The notes: generated from the sequence alone by a model not told the origin. A stretch of 64,000 bases of DNA from a bacterium SCSIO 12741 (GCA_024398055.1 CP073749.1:1-64000); one strand, 5' to 3'; shown: positions 1 through 9,398, counted from the stretch's first letter. Made by a program: numbers and translations.

Positions 1-1458
1 ATGAATTTTGATGAGCTAAAAATGAGTATTAAACATCAAGATGAGGTCTGGAATAATTGTCTTTCGGTGATCAAAGACAATGTGAATCTACAAAGTTACA
101 AGACCTGGTTCGAGCCCATCAAACCACTCCGACTAAAAGATAATGTATTAACGATTCAAGTGCCTAGTCAGTTCTTCTATGAGTGGCTTGAAGAGCATTA
201 CATTACCTTATTGAAAAAAACCATCAAAAAAGAATTAGGGGCCGAAGGAAAACTCGAATATTCGATCATCATGGATAATAGCTTCAATTCGTCGAAGCCA
301 TATTCCATTCGGATTCCAACTAGCAATCGGAAGGAGACGAAAAACCCTGCAGTGGCCATGCCATTGAATTTGGGTGGAAACAACACCATTAAAAACCCAT
401 TTGTTATTCCTGGGTTGAAAAAGGTGGTAGTCGACTCTCAATTGAATCCAAACTACTCCTTTGACACGTTTGTGGAAGGAGATTCTAACCGGCTTGCACG
501 CTCTGCAGGATTTGCAGTGTCTAACAAGCCCGGAGGAACTGCCTTTAACCCTCTACTGATTTACGGTGGAGTGGGATTAGGAAAAACTCACCTGGCTCAC
601 GCTATTGGGATTGAGATTAAGAAAAATCACCCCAATAAGACAGTCTTGTTTGTATCCTCTGAAAGGTTTACCCAACAGTTTATCGAATCGGTACGGAACA
701 ATACACAAAACGACTTTGTGCATTTTTACCAGATGATCGATGTGTTGATTATTGACGATGTGCAATTTTTCTCGGGTAAGGAGAGAACCCAGGATGTATT
801 CTTCCACATTTTCAATCATCTGCACCAAAATGGTAAACAGCTCGTATTGACGTCAGACAAACCACCTGTAGAAATGCAGGGCATGGAACAACGTCTGCTC
901 TCCCGATTTAAATGGGGTCTATCTGCAGACCTTCAGGTACCATCTATTGAAACGAGAATTGCAATTCTCGAAATGAAAATGTACCAAGAAGGCATTGATC
1001 TACCCAAGGATGTTGTGGAGTATTTAGCATACAGCATTACCACAAACATTAGAGAACTGGAAGGTGCTTTGATCTCCTTGATCGCTCAATCCTCGCTCAA
1101 CAAAAAATCCATTACCCTGGAGTTGGCGAAGAAAATGATCGACAAGTTTGTGAAAAACACAGCACGTGAAGTTTCGATTGACTACATTCAAAAAGTTGTG
1201 TGCGACTACTTTGATTTGAATATCGAACTGTTGAAATCGAAGACGCGCAAACGGGAAGTGGTTCAGGCCCGTCAAATCGCCATGTACTTCTCCAAGAAAA
1301 TGACCAAGTCTTCCTTGGCCAATATTGGAGCCCATTGCGGTGGAAAAGACCACGCTACTGTATTGCACGCTTGCAAGACGGTAAACAACCTGATGGAAAC
1401 GGATAAAACCTTTCGCGGGTACATTGATGAATTGGAAAAGAAAATTGCCTTGCAATAG
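1..1458 (+). CDS. dnaA: Chromosomal replication initiator DnaA
   Basis: DnaA binds DnaA boxes at the origin, melts DNA and loads the replicative helicase in the cytoplasm. At 485 residues it has normal family length. The N-terminal helicase-interaction domain (about 1-90) is followed by a linker and an AAA+ core with Walker A GGVGLGKTH at 189-197 and Walker B LIIDDVQF at 249-256. The C-terminal DNA-binding domain carries the DnaA signature GGKDHATVLHA at 447-457. The gene starts at base 1, so its upstream region is outside view; this suggests a sequence rotated to dnaA. A strong terminator follows 29 bases after the stop. Identification is secure. Confidence 0.98.
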   Translation: MNFDELKMSIKHQDEVWNNCLSVIKDNVNLQSYKTWFEPIKPLRLKDNVLTIQVPSQFFYEWLEEHYITLLKKTIKKELGAEGKLEYSIIMDNSFNSSKPYSIRIPTSNRKETKNPAVAMPLNLGGNNTIKNPFVIPGLKKVVVDSQLNPNYSFDTFVEGDSNRLARSAGFAVSNKPGGTAFNPLLIYGGVGLGKTHLAHAIGIEIKKNHPNKTVLFVSSERFTQQFIESVRNNTQNDFVHFYQMIDVLIIDDVQFFSGKERTQDVFFHIFNHLHQNGKQLVLTSDKPPVEMQGMEQRLLSRFKWGLSADLQVPSIETRIAILEMKMYQEGIDLPKDVVEYLAYSITTNIRELEGALISLIAQSSLNKKSITLELAKKMIDKFVKNTAREVSIDYIQKVVCDYFDLNIELLKSKTRKREVVQARQIAMYFSKKMTKSSLANIGAHCGGKDHATVLHACKTVNNLMETDKTFRGYIDELEKKIALQ

Positions 1459-1486
1459 CCAGGTAATACCAAGGAGATAAAGAAGT

Positions 1487-1521
1487 CCCGCTCTGCTTTA
1501 CCGCAGGCGGGCTTTTTTTTT
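1487..1521 (+). terminator. Intrinsic terminator of dnaA
   Basis: A GC-rich hairpin pairs CCCGC and CTGC (one bulged T) with GCAG and GCGGG around a short TTTACC loop. A run of nine T follows directly. It lies just after dnaA and reads in the same direction. Confidence 0.85.
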
Positions 1522-1563
1522 CGTCTCAACTTGTCGTAAATTGCGACAACTAATCCCCAAACC

Positions 1564-2559
1564 ATGAGCAAATCGAATAAACTTCGGGTTGGCACTTTCA
1601 ACCTTTATAACCTTGCCTTGCCCGAAGTAAACTATTACCCCGGAAGATCCTATTCGGAAAAGGAATACTACCGGAAGCTAAACTGGATCCGCCATCAAAT
1701 GACCAAAATGAGGCCGGATATCATGGGCATGCAGGAGATTTTTCACGACCAATGCATTGAAGATTTAATCGCCAAAAAGAATTACCACTTCGCTTCCGGA
1801 TACACACCTCCCGAGAAAAAAGGTGAACTCTCCCCTTTTGTGGGCCTGCTATCTAAGTACCCCATCCTTGAAAAGGAGGTTTATACGGAGTTTAAGAGCC
1901 AATTGGATGTGGATGATCAGCTTATTCCCTTTAAGCGATTCTCCCGCCCTATTTTGCGCTGTCGATTAGAAATAAAGAAAGATCTGGAAGTAGATGTCTT
2001 TGTGAGTCACCTTAAATCGAAGCGTCCTATTTTTCCAGAACACATGGAAGAACAGCAGGTAAAGGACCCTATTGAGTTGGCTCGAGGCCATGCCCGAGCC
2101 TTGCTAAAACGATCGGTGGAAGCAGTGGCACTTCGAGAAATTCTCGCTGGATTTATTCAGCATACAGATCATCCGGTAATAGTTTTGGGCGACCTCAACG
2201 ATTCGGATCGATCCACTACCACCACTATAATTCAGGGAGATCCACCCTGGGCCAATGAAAGGGATTTGGAAAAGAAGAAAAGGATTTGGGACGTACTCCT
2301 CTATAACGTTAAAAACGTACAGGCTCGCAGAAGCTACAAAGACCATTACTATACCCACATTCACAACGGTCACCACGAGGCCTTGGATCACATTTTGGTG
2401 AGCCAGGAATTCCATTACCACAATCAGGATGGCATTGGAAGCATTGAGTACGTTCGGGTGTTTAATGATCACCTCATTGACAAAACTCTAACTGACGAAA
2501 AAGTTCCACGCTGGAAATCGGATCATGCTCAAGTATTAGCGACGTTGGAACTAAAGTGA
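1564..2559 (+). CDS. Endonuclease/exonuclease/phosphatase (EEP) family protein
   Basis: A 331-residue metal-dependent phosphodiesterase or nuclease-like protein. The fold is shown by the N-terminal strand GTFNLYNL, the metal-binding glutamate in MQEIFHD (about residue 58), the mid-protein DVFVSHLKSK, the metal-binding LGDLNDSD (about residue 218) and the C-terminal SDHAQV containing the catalytic histidine. There is no obvious signal peptide, so it is probably cytoplasmic. It stands alone between the dnaA terminator and a convergent gene; a TTGTCG/CGACAA inverted repeat (1531-1549) lies 15 bases before the start. The substrate cannot be told from sequence: nucleic acid, phospholipid or small phosphoester are all possible. 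Confidence 0.85.
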   Translation: MSKSNKLRVGTFNLYNLALPEVNYYPGRSYSEKEYYRKLNWIRHQMTKMRPDIMGMQEIFHDQCIEDLIAKKNYHFASGYTPPEKKGELSPFVGLLSKYPILEKEVYTEFKSQLDVDDQLIPFKRFSRPILRCRLEIKKDLEVDVFVSHLKSKRPIFPEHMEEQQVKDPIELARGHARALLKRSVEAVALREILAGFIQHTDHPVIVLGDLNDSDRSTTTTIIQGDPPWANERDLEKKKRIWDVLLYNVKNVQARRSYKDHYYTHIHNGHHEALDHILVSQEFHYHNQDGIGSIEYVRVFNDHLIDKTLTDEKVPRWKSDHAQVLATLELK

Positions 2560-2571
2560 GAATGGGGTATC

Positions 2572-2695
2572 AGTGCGAGGACGGGTTTGAGTGCGAGGAA
2601 TTCTTAGAACTATAACCCTCTTCAAATTTTCTGAATTCGGTCTAATCTGAAAACGCACTTCTTAGTGTGAGGACGAGTTTGAGTGTGAGGAATTC
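2572..2695. repeat. Two imperfect 32-bp direct repeats in a convergent intergenic region
   Basis: Positions 2572-2603 and 2664-2695 match at 29 of 32 bases. Each copy itself contains two AGTGYGAGGA units, so there are four short units in total. A single AATTCGGTC motif sits between them (2634). The region separates two convergent genes and shows no coding potential or clear terminator. Confidence 0.7.
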
Positions 2696-2743
2696 CTGGA
2701 TTTAGATCCTCGTTTTCGCTCTCGGCCTTCGTCTTCGTCTTGA

Positions 2744-3796
2744 TTAATGAATTCTGTCGAATCGATCGTTCGAGTGATTCGTCTGGATACCTTTCTTGTA
2801 ACCCAATTTGTAGTGCAAGAGTACTTCCATCGCACCTTGGTAGCGTACGGCTTGAGAAAGGGAGCTTAGGGTAAGATCATAACTAAATCCAACACCAAGA
2901 CCGGCCCAGTTGAACTGAGTCTCCAGAATTACAGCATCGCCCCAGCGGTAAAACCCACCGAACTCAAGCGTAACTTCCTGCACATTACCGGTGATTTTAC
3001 CGGCTTCTTTCAGTACAAAGTCAACACTGGTACCGATGATGTAGTAACGCTCATTGCCCTGGAACATCATAGCTCCACGAGGAATGAATGCAAAATTATC
3101 GGAGTGAGAGTGCAATTCAATTTCACCATTGATAAAAATGCTGGAAGACAATTGATATTCGGTATTCAGGTATTGAACTTTAGGACGATTCAGGTTGTTG
3201 ATAGCAACACCAAACATGGTGCGGATATTGGAGTGATTGGAATAGAAATGATGAAATCCAGCTCCCATTCCAAAATAGGTTTTGGAGGCTTCACCAGCAT
3301 ATTCTCCAGGAATGGTTTGGTCGAAACCAATCTGATTCCACTGAGAACCCCAATTGAGACCATTGTAGTTCATGGATTTCTGATTGAAGGTTCCTTTCAA
3401 TCCTACTGACCAGAAATGATTTTCATCCGGATCAAAGGACTTACCAAAAGCCAGGTTCAATCCTCCGGAAAAATTCGAAGACTGCGAAACACCAGCATCA
3501 TCTTTAAAGGCATAAGCACCAAGGGCGAAAAAATCTTGGCCTGTTACATCAGACAAAATGGGCATATCCAAAGATGCTCCCATCGTTGTATACGGATTTC
3601 CACCGGTTTGTCCCCATTGGGTTCGGTAGTGACCATTGAAGCGAAGGCTTCCATAAAATACACCCGAAGTAGCCGGATTGAACATAACCGTAGCATCCGA
3701 AAACTGCGAAAAGTGAACTTCCTCCTGTGCAACTGCGATACTCCCGATACCTAAGCCAACAGTAAGTGTAATTAATCTGATTAGCGATTTTATCAT
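2744..3796 (-). CDS. PorP/SprF family T9SS-associated outer-membrane protein
   Basis: A 350-residue protein with a signal peptide (cleavage likely after GSIAVAQ, about residue 23). The mature start EEVHFSQFSDATVMFNPATSG is the usual PorP/SprF entry motif, and the rest is a beta-barrel-like series of strands with GFYRWGDA and GVGFSYD segments. Members help type IX cargo cross or attach at the outer membrane. It begins nine bases after the CHU_C/PKD-type cargo gene (3806-6052), so the two are almost surely one operon, the usual pairing of a type B sorted protein with its own SprF-like partner. The role for this cargo is inferred from gene order. Confidence 0.92.
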   Translation of the reverse strand: MIKSLIRLITLTVGLGIGSIAVAQEEVHFSQFSDATVMFNPATSGVFYGSLRFNGHYRTQWGQTGGNPYTTMGASLDMPILSDVTGQDFFALGAYAFKDDAGVSQSSNFSGGLNLAFGKSFDPDENHFWSVGLKGTFNQKSMNYNGLNWGSQWNQIGFDQTIPGEYAGEASKTYFGMGAGFHHFYSNHSNIRTMFGVAINNLNRPKVQYLNTEYQLSSSIFINGEIELHSHSDNFAFIPRGAMMFQGNERYYIIGTSVDFVLKEAGKITGNVQEVTLEFGGFYRWGDAVILETQFNWAGLGVGFSYDLTLSSLSQAVRYQGAMEVLLHYKLGYKKGIQTNHSNDRFDRIH

Positions 3797-3805
3797 CTAT
3801 CTCTT

Positions 3806-6052
3806 CTAGCGTACCAGGGTAACGTTTCCTTTCAACTCTTTATACTCCCCGTTCTCGTGCCAAACTTTGACAAAGTAAGTATAAACCCCGGGATCCAACT
3901 CTTTTTCTCTTTGATTTCGGTAAGTACCATCCCATCCGGCACCTACAGGATTAATGTCTGATTCCCAGACTATTTCATCAACCACCTTGGTTTCAAACAC
4001 CACTTGACCATACCGATTATAGACCCGAGCATCGATCTTGGTAATCTGATTGCCAAAAATGTAAAACTTATTGTTTTGAGAAGCCCCGGTTCCAGGTGTA
4101 AAGATATCTGGAGCACCCGCATAGTATCTCAAATTGATCGAAATAGGAATAGAATCCAAGGCTCTACAACCGTTGTAGTTCTCTTTTAAGACATAATACA
4201 AGGTGTTCACCTCTGGTCTTACTGGAGTAGTTCGAGAATTAGGACTCCTGATGTTGTCGTATCGGATATTACCCGTAACACTATCGAGGTAGTACCAATA
4301 GTAGTTGAAGCAACAACAGCTATCTCCATTGAAAATGTCGAATTCAGTTAAATCGCGGCAATACTTACCCGAATAACGCTCAAACGTGGAAACTGAAGTG
4401 CTGTATCCCCGAAGAAGGTTTTCATCTTCTACAATCGCTTCAACAGTTGGATTCGGATAAATGGAAACCTTGTAGGGATATACTGTAGAATCTTTACCAT
4501 GAAGGTTTTCAGCAACCAATACTACCTGAAAGGTACCTGAATCAGCATAACACACCCGGTTAGTATCACCGGTGAAGACCGTATCTTTTTTCGTCGGATG
4601 ATTCGTCGGTCCATTGGGCGAATACGTGTACCCCGAATCGAGGGCATTCGTATCTATTCCCCAAAAATACCAGGTCAACGTGGGTTTACTTCGAATGTAG
4701 AACTCATCTTCAACAGACTTATCGTAAATAAAGGTCAAGCATCTGCCTTCACACGATTTATCCTGCTCCGTGGCGCCAACGATCCTCGCCACTGCAGGAA
4801 TACAGGCCTGTACATGAACCGTTTTAGTGATAAAATCAGCTCCTCCAGTTCCGGAGGCACTTAGCGTTACCGTATAAGTAGTATCGCGACCAAAACTACC
4901 CGCACATGGGTAATGAATAACTACATTGGGATTGGTATCATTGGCAATTCGGCAAAATCCAGAATCATCTTCAGCTCCTGGGAAGGACCAATAATAAGAA
5001 CTAACCTGTCCACTACTGGTATCTTGAAATATGACCGAATCTCCTGCACATATCGTAATGGTGTTGCTGAGCAAACCATTCATTTTAAAGTTTGCCTTCG
5101 GAGGTTGATTACAATCGACTACTTCAATATAGTTTGTCTTGACTTCTGGAGTTCCTATCCCATTTCCATTCCACACATTTAAACTAATGGTGTATTGCCC
5201 AAGTGCTGTAAAACAAAAGGTGGGATTTTGTGCATTACTCGTATCCTGGGCTAATCCTGTCCCAAAATCCCATTTCCACCTATTCGGTCCTCCGGTGGAT
5301 AGATCCGTAAAGTTTACGCAGGGCTGCGATAAACAGACCGTTTGTTTATTGGATGAAAAATTTGCGACTGGTGTACCCGAGGTACTTCCCGTGAGCATCA
5401 CATCATCGACGGCAAATCCTGGGGCGCTCCCCGCATCAGGATTGATAAAAACAAAGGCAAAACGAAGCTGTGCTTGATTCTCAAAAGCCGGAAGCGAAAT
5501 CGTTGCTAATTTCCAATTGGTATCTGCCACATAAACATTGGGCGTTTTTATCCAAGTGTTCCCTCCATCAATACTGTAGAATACCTGACCAGAGGTATCC
5601 TGATTGGCCCAATTGAGCCACCAAAAGGAAAAGGTAACGTTGGTTAATCCAGTGGTAACATAATCAGAAGCCATGTGAGCCATATACTGCTCATTAGGCC
5701 CGGGAGCCAAATAAGAATAATTAGCATTGTTTACTCCAGCACCAGCAGCAGTACCAGAAACAATATGCAGGTAATTACTATTTGGGTTTTGTACAATTGC
5801 TGCGGGCTGAGCCGCAGTATTTCGAATCGGAACGGGTACGGTGACTCCGGCATAGTCGTTATTTACTACCCAATGATTTTCTCCACTTGGCACACATGGC
5901 CTTCCGTGAATGGTGTGAGTAGCATTAAGGCTCCATTTTCCTGAACCGGCCACCTCAAAACTATCCTGAAACAAAATCACCTGGGAGTGAGCCTGTAATA
6001 CGCCTAAAAACAAAGCCAGAACCACCCCTATTAATTTTGATCGTTTTCCCAT
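3806..6052 (-). CDS. PKD-domain secreted protein with gliding-motility-type C-terminal (T9SS type B) domain
   Basis: A 748-residue surface protein. It has a signal peptide (residues 1-23, ending in QAHSQ), then a jelly-roll/MAM-like N-terminal region (about 25-220, SFWWLNWANQD, YSIDGGNTW). Two or more PKD domains follow (WKWDFGTG, SYYWSFPGAEDDSG), then a linker. The last 95 residues are the CHU_C/TIGR04131-type module (PDIFTPG, VYNRYGQVVFE, WDGTYRNQ, GVYTYFVKVW, GNVTLVR). That module is a known T9SS type B signal. Its operon partner is the PorP/SprF gene directly downstream. It may act in adhesion or gliding; no catalytic motif is visible. Confidence 0.9.
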   Translation of the reverse strand: MGKRSKLIGVVLALFLGVLQAHSQVILFQDSFEVAGSGKWSLNATHTIHGRPCVPSGENHWVVNNDYAGVTVPVPIRNTAAQPAAIVQNPNSNYLHIVSGTAAGAGVNNANYSYLAPGPNEQYMAHMASDYVTTGLTNVTFSFWWLNWANQDTSGQVFYSIDGGNTWIKTPNVYVADTNWKLATISLPAFENQAQLRFAFVFINPDAGSAPGFAVDDVMLTGSTSGTPVANFSSNKQTVCLSQPCVNFTDLSTGGPNRWKWDFGTGLAQDTSNAQNPTFCFTALGQYTISLNVWNGNGIGTPEVKTNYIEVVDCNQPPKANFKMNGLLSNTITICAGDSVIFQDTSSGQVSSYYWSFPGAEDDSGFCRIANDTNPNVVIHYPCAGSFGRDTTYTVTLSASGTGGADFITKTVHVQACIPAVARIVGATEQDKSCEGRCLTFIYDKSVEDEFYIRSKPTLTWYFWGIDTNALDSGYTYSPNGPTNHPTKKDTVFTGDTNRVCYADSGTFQVVLVAENLHGKDSTVYPYKVSIYPNPTVEAIVEDENLLRGYSTSVSTFERYSGKYCRDLTEFDIFNGDSCCCFNYYWYYLDSVTGNIRYDNIRSPNSRTTPVRPEVNTLYYVLKENYNGCRALDSIPISINLRYYAGAPDIFTPGTGASQNNKFYIFGNQITKIDARVYNRYGQVVFETKVVDEIVWESDINPVGAGWDGTYRNQREKELDPGVYTYFVKVWHENGEYKELKGNVTLVR

Positions 6053-6118
6053 ATTATCGGTTCATTTGTGCCTCAAAATAAAGGCAATCTGGTAAATATT
6101 CAAATTTATTTTTATCCT

Positions 6119-7152
6119 CTACCCGATGTTAAGAAGAAAATCCAAGGTATCAACATGGTCGGCATACTCATTCAATGCTGGATGTTGCGCCTTTCCAAAT
6201 GGTATTTCCCCCTGTCCTATAGTACATTGAATCTCCCCTTGAAGTTGGGTCCAATTTACCTTAACCTCTTTCAAATCAGTATAATATTCGTAGAACAACA
6301 CGCCGAGAGGTGAATGTAAACCGGAATCCTCTTTTAACAGAACAAATTCATTGTCCAGCAACTGCTCCTTGTTCATCAAATACAGCGTTCTGTGGTAGAG
6401 GTAGTTATTCATGTATTTCTTGTGCTGCATGAGATCGGCATAGGGCAGGAAATTTTCAAATACCTGACTCAACTCATAGCCTTCGGGAATCCAAATTTTG
6501 GATACGTTTCTACAGCCCAATCCGAAATATCGAAACACATCTTCCCCAAGGCTTGGAGTTCGTCCGCTGATTCATTTCCCGTTAAAACAGCTACCGAAGT
6601 CCGGTTCTTTCTAATGATGTGCGGATATTTGGAAAAATAGGTTTCAAAATACCGGGCTGTATTGTTACTTCCTGTGGCAATAACCGCATCGATGTCTTTT
6701 AACTGAGTAACGGGGCGAAAAGAATCTTTCATTCTGGGCTCCACCTCCGCTAAGAGTTCTAATAAAGGAGGGAACAAAACCGAATCATCGCTCGACATTT
6801 TAACGGCCGCCTTGTGACCTGATACCAGAACGGTTAGAAAATCATGAAAACCAACCAAAGGAATATTGCCGGCCATAACAATACCTACCCATTTGGAAGG
6901 CTGCTCATCGGCAAATGAATAGTTGACCACCCATTCATTGAGCGCCTTTTCTTCGAGCATTTCCCGTACCCGTTCCAAAGCAAACAACACCTGATCTTCT
7001 GAAAACCAGCCATTTTTATGAAAAGCCAATCTAACTATCGGGTTCCAATCCTTCCAACTCCTTGTCTCCTCTCCTTGCTGATACTCCTTGAGTAAATGCT
7101 CTATGGCATCGCCCCAGGCAGCCAGTGCCTTTATTCGCTCCTGTAAATTCAA
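6119..7152 (-). pseudogene. LuxC-like acyl-CoA reductase, frameshifted
   Basis: Two overlapping minus-strand pieces make one acyl-CoA reductase of the usual 340-345 residue Bacteroidota length. The first (7152 to about 6545) holds GIVMAGNIPLVGFHDFL and VIATGSNNTARYFE; the second (about 6540 to 6119) continues with VFRYFGLGCRNVSKIW, which contains the expected cysteine. The break falls at the C4 run 6544-6547 (plus strand): five C would restore ELQALGEDVFRYFG. The family reduces fatty acyl-CoA to aldehyde with NADPH. It is divergent from the ferredoxin gene, a pairing often seen in this phylum. As read it is broken; a missing base in the assembly is the simplest cause. Confidence 0.85.
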
Positions 7153-7175
7153 TTCTTTTTCTGTTTTAGGAAACC

Positions 7176-7204
7176 TTTGCTTTTGACCTTTGTCCCTATC
7201 TTTG
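7176..7204 (+). promoter_or_regulatory. Bacteroidota-type promoter of the ferredoxin gene
   Basis: TTTG (7176-7179) lies 17 bases before a perfect -7 box TATCTTTG (7197-7204), matching the phylum consensus TTTG/TAnnTTTG. The predicted start of transcription is near 7210, about 34 bases before the ATG. Confidence 0.6.
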
Positions 7205-7243
7205 CGCCAAATTTAGTCGAATACACCAAAACAGATTTTTGCT

Positions 7244-7591
7244 ATGGCGATAATGATCACCGACGATTGCATCAATTGCGGAGCATGTGAACCCGAATGT
7301 CCAAACAACGCTATCTATGAAGGCGGCGTAGAATGGCGATTTGCGGATGGCACCTCTCTTTCTGGCGACATTAACACTCCAGGAGGAAATGGATATAATG
7401 CAGACGATGAACAAGAAGCGGTGTCGATGGATTTCTTTTACATCGTTACGGACAAGTGTACCGAATGTGTAGGTTTTCACGATGAACCTCAGTGCGCTGC
7501 TGTATGTCCTGTTGACTGTTGTGTAGATGATCCTGATCACCGGGAGTCAGAAGATCAGCTGACTGCCAAGAAGGATTTTATGCATCTTTAG
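7244..7591 (+). CDS. 4Fe-4S dicluster ferredoxin
   Basis: A 115-residue soluble electron carrier. Cluster 1 ligands are in CINCGACEPECP (C9, C12, C15 and C19) and cluster 2 ligands in CTECVGFHDEPQCAAVCP (C72, C75, C84, C88). This CxxC-x8-CxxxC spacing is that of the YfhL/Alvin-type bacterial 2[4Fe-4S] ferredoxins. A loop insert of about 40 residues (30-68) lies between the clusters. It has its own promoter and terminator, so it is probably monocistronic. It faces the LuxC-like reductase gene; a redox link between the two is possible but only suggested by position. The start MAIMITDDC fits the family. Confidence 0.93.
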   Translation: MAIMITDDCINCGACEPECPNNAIYEGGVEWRFADGTSLSGDINTPGGNGYNADDEQEAVSMDFFYIVTDKCTECVGFHDEPQCAAVCPVDCCVDDPDHRESEDQLTAKKDFMHL

Positions 7592-7635
7592 GCACTAAAT
7601 TAACAACCCAATAGTTAATACTTAAAGCATGGATG

Positions 7636-7668
7636 AGCCAGATGGGATTCCCTTCTGGCTTTACTTTT
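7636..7668 (+). terminator. Terminator after the ferredoxin gene
   Basis: AGCCAGA (7636-7642) pairs with TCTGGCT (7654-7660), with an inner GGGATTCCC palindrome, followed by TTACTTTTGTT. It ends 20 bases before the next start. Confidence 0.65.
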
Positions 7669-7688
7669 GTTAGTGTATTTCTACTGAG

Positions 7689-8549
7689 ATGAGGAGGTTG
7701 TACTTCATAGCGATTTGTTCGTGGTTCGCCGTTCAGGCGGCTCAAGCCCAGGAATTAAACCCGGGTAGCGTGCTTTATACCCTACGCAAATCTACCTTGG
7801 ATGCAACCACTGATCAGGAAAGAAAACAGCAAAACGAGGCTTTTAAAAAGGAGCTAACCAAAGCCCTGGAACAAAAAAAAGTAGCCGACCTGACTCAGGA
7901 CAGCATTCCAAACTTGGGTATCTTACTGGCTCCAGATCGACAGTTTACACTTTATACCTGGAATTGGATTACCGAAGATGGGGCCTTTGTGTACGATTGT
8001 CTTATCCGATTCAAAAACGGAAAGATTCTGTCCCTCCACGACCAATCTGATCACATGCCTACCCCTGAATTACAACAATGCCAGGCCAAGAATTGGTATG
8101 GTGCCTTGTACTACGACATCATCACTACGAAAAGTAAGGTTCAGGGCAAGTATTACATGCTTCTGGGATGGGATGGGAATACTCCTACCTCCACCCGAAA
8201 GATTATCGAAGTGATGTATTACGACGAGATTCGGGAAGATTGGTTTTTCGGTAAAAAAGTATTCGGCCCTCCCTTTCGTGATCGTATGCGGTTCTTTTTG
8301 GAATACTCCGCTGATGTGGTTGTATCGGTTAAATACCATTCCAAGTCCAATCGAATTGTGTTTGATCACCTGGTTCCCTCCAATCCCGGCTTAGAGGGCA
8401 TTTATGACTTTTATGTTCCGGATCTGAGTTTCGATGCCTTTGAATTTCGGAAAGATTACTGGTATTTTATCCAGAATGTAGACATTCGCGGGGAACAAAC
8501 GATGGATAACTATACGACTCCGGAAACGGAAATAGAGATTAAACCGTGA
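7689..8549 (+). CDS. Secreted protein of unknown function
   Basis: A 286-residue protein that I cannot assign. It begins with a signal peptide (MRRLYFIAICSWFAVQAAQAQ, cleavage after about residue 21). The mature part is rich in aromatic and charged residues, for example LYTWNWITEDGAFVYDCLIRFKNGK and MLLGWDGNTPTSTRKIIEVMYYDE, and looks like a beta-rich periplasmic fold. No sorting domain is present. Its TGA overlaps the GTG start of the next gene (GTGA), so the two are translationally coupled. With a DUF4476 partner it probably forms a small envelope-associated operon, but its role is unknown. Confidence 0.8.
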   Translation: MRRLYFIAICSWFAVQAAQAQELNPGSVLYTLRKSTLDATTDQERKQQNEAFKKELTKALEQKKVADLTQDSIPNLGILLAPDRQFTLYTWNWITEDGAFVYDCLIRFKNGKILSLHDQSDHMPTPELQQCQAKNWYGALYYDIITTKSKVQGKYYMLLGWDGNTPTSTRKIIEVMYYDEIREDWFFGKKVFGPPFRDRMRFFLEYSADVVVSVKYHSKSNRIVFDHLVPSNPGLEGIYDFYVPDLSFDAFEFRKDYWYFIQNVDIRGEQTMDNYTTPETEIEIKP

Positions 8550-9385
8550 ACAAAACCTTTCTGATCCTTTTCTTAAGCTGCCTTTACCTCGGCTCTATGG
8601 CCCAGGTCGAATTGGTGGTTCAGCATCCAGATAAGGACAAGTTTTACCTCTTCGTTGACGGATTGCGGGAAAACGAAGATCCACGTTCAAGGGTAAAGGT
8701 GAAAAAACTTCAGGATGGCCCTCACCACATCAAGGTTATTTTTGAAAAACCTCAAGGCAGTACACCACAACTAAAAGTAAACCTGGAAGCGGGTTATGCC
8801 TATGAATTTGAAATCAAGAGGTATGCGAATGGAACGCGAAAGTGGTTGGCCTTAAACGAAATATCCAAGAAAGAACTACCACCTAAAGTGGTTAAAAAGA
8901 CTCTTTCTGATACACTTCCGGTTCAAGAATTGAAAGTTGCCTCCGACAAATCTGATTCCTTATTTAATGCCCACCTTCCTATTCCCAAGATTTCGGAACC
9001 GTCAGATTCTGCTAATCGGGTAAACATTATGCAGGATTCAGTGGCTCTACCTCCTGGCAAAATGGAGTTTCAATGTCAAAATCCGGTGCGTCCACTCACC
9101 TTCGACACCATACTTGAAGAGCTTCAATCGGCCCCAAAGGATGAAATGAGATTGGAAAGAGCTCTCTCCTATTCAGAAAAGCATTGCCTGAGTGCCATCC
9201 AGATCATGGAAATACTACAGCTATTTGATCAGGAGAGCCTTAAGATTGATTACGCCACCCACGCCTACCGCTTTTGCTTCGACCCTATGAACTATCAGTT
9301 TGTTGAGGATTCTTTTAAATACGAAGCTTCAGCTCGGGAATTGCACAATCGGATCTATAGCGAGCAAGAAAAGAGTAAAAGGTAG
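8546..9385 (+). CDS. DUF4476 domain secreted protein
   Basis: A 279-residue exported protein starting at GTG 8546, overlapping the upstream stop by four bases. The signal peptide is MNKTFLILFLSCLYLGSMAQ. An N-terminal beta domain (about 20-105, VQHPDKDKFYLFVDG) is followed by a low-conservation linker. The C-terminal DUF4476 domain (about 185-275) shows the helical repeats ERALSYSEKHCLSAIQIMEIL, FDQESLKIDYATHAYRFCFD and the YQFVEDSF motif. DUF4476 is common in Bacteroidota and of unknown function. A second paralogue lies at 39296-40255 with the same architecture. The short gap to the convergent TPR regulator gene (13 bases) leaves little room for a terminator. Confidence 0.85.
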   Translation: MNKTFLILFLSCLYLGSMAQVELVVQHPDKDKFYLFVDGLRENEDPRSRVKVKKLQDGPHHIKVIFEKPQGSTPQLKVNLEAGYAYEFEIKRYANGTRKWLALNEISKKELPPKVVKKTLSDTLPVQELKVASDKSDSLFNAHLPIPKISEPSDSANRVNIMQDSVALPPGKMEFQCQNPVRPLTFDTILEELQSAPKDEMRLERALSYSEKHCLSAIQIMEILQLFDQESLKIDYATHAYRFCFDPMNYQFVEDSFKYEASARELHNRIYSEQEKSKR

Positions 9386-9398
9386 GCTCAACCCTATA

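Noticed and set aside
1-1458. oriC directly at dnaA
   Set aside because: The upstream side is outside the window and the downstream gap (1459-1563) has no DnaA-box cluster.
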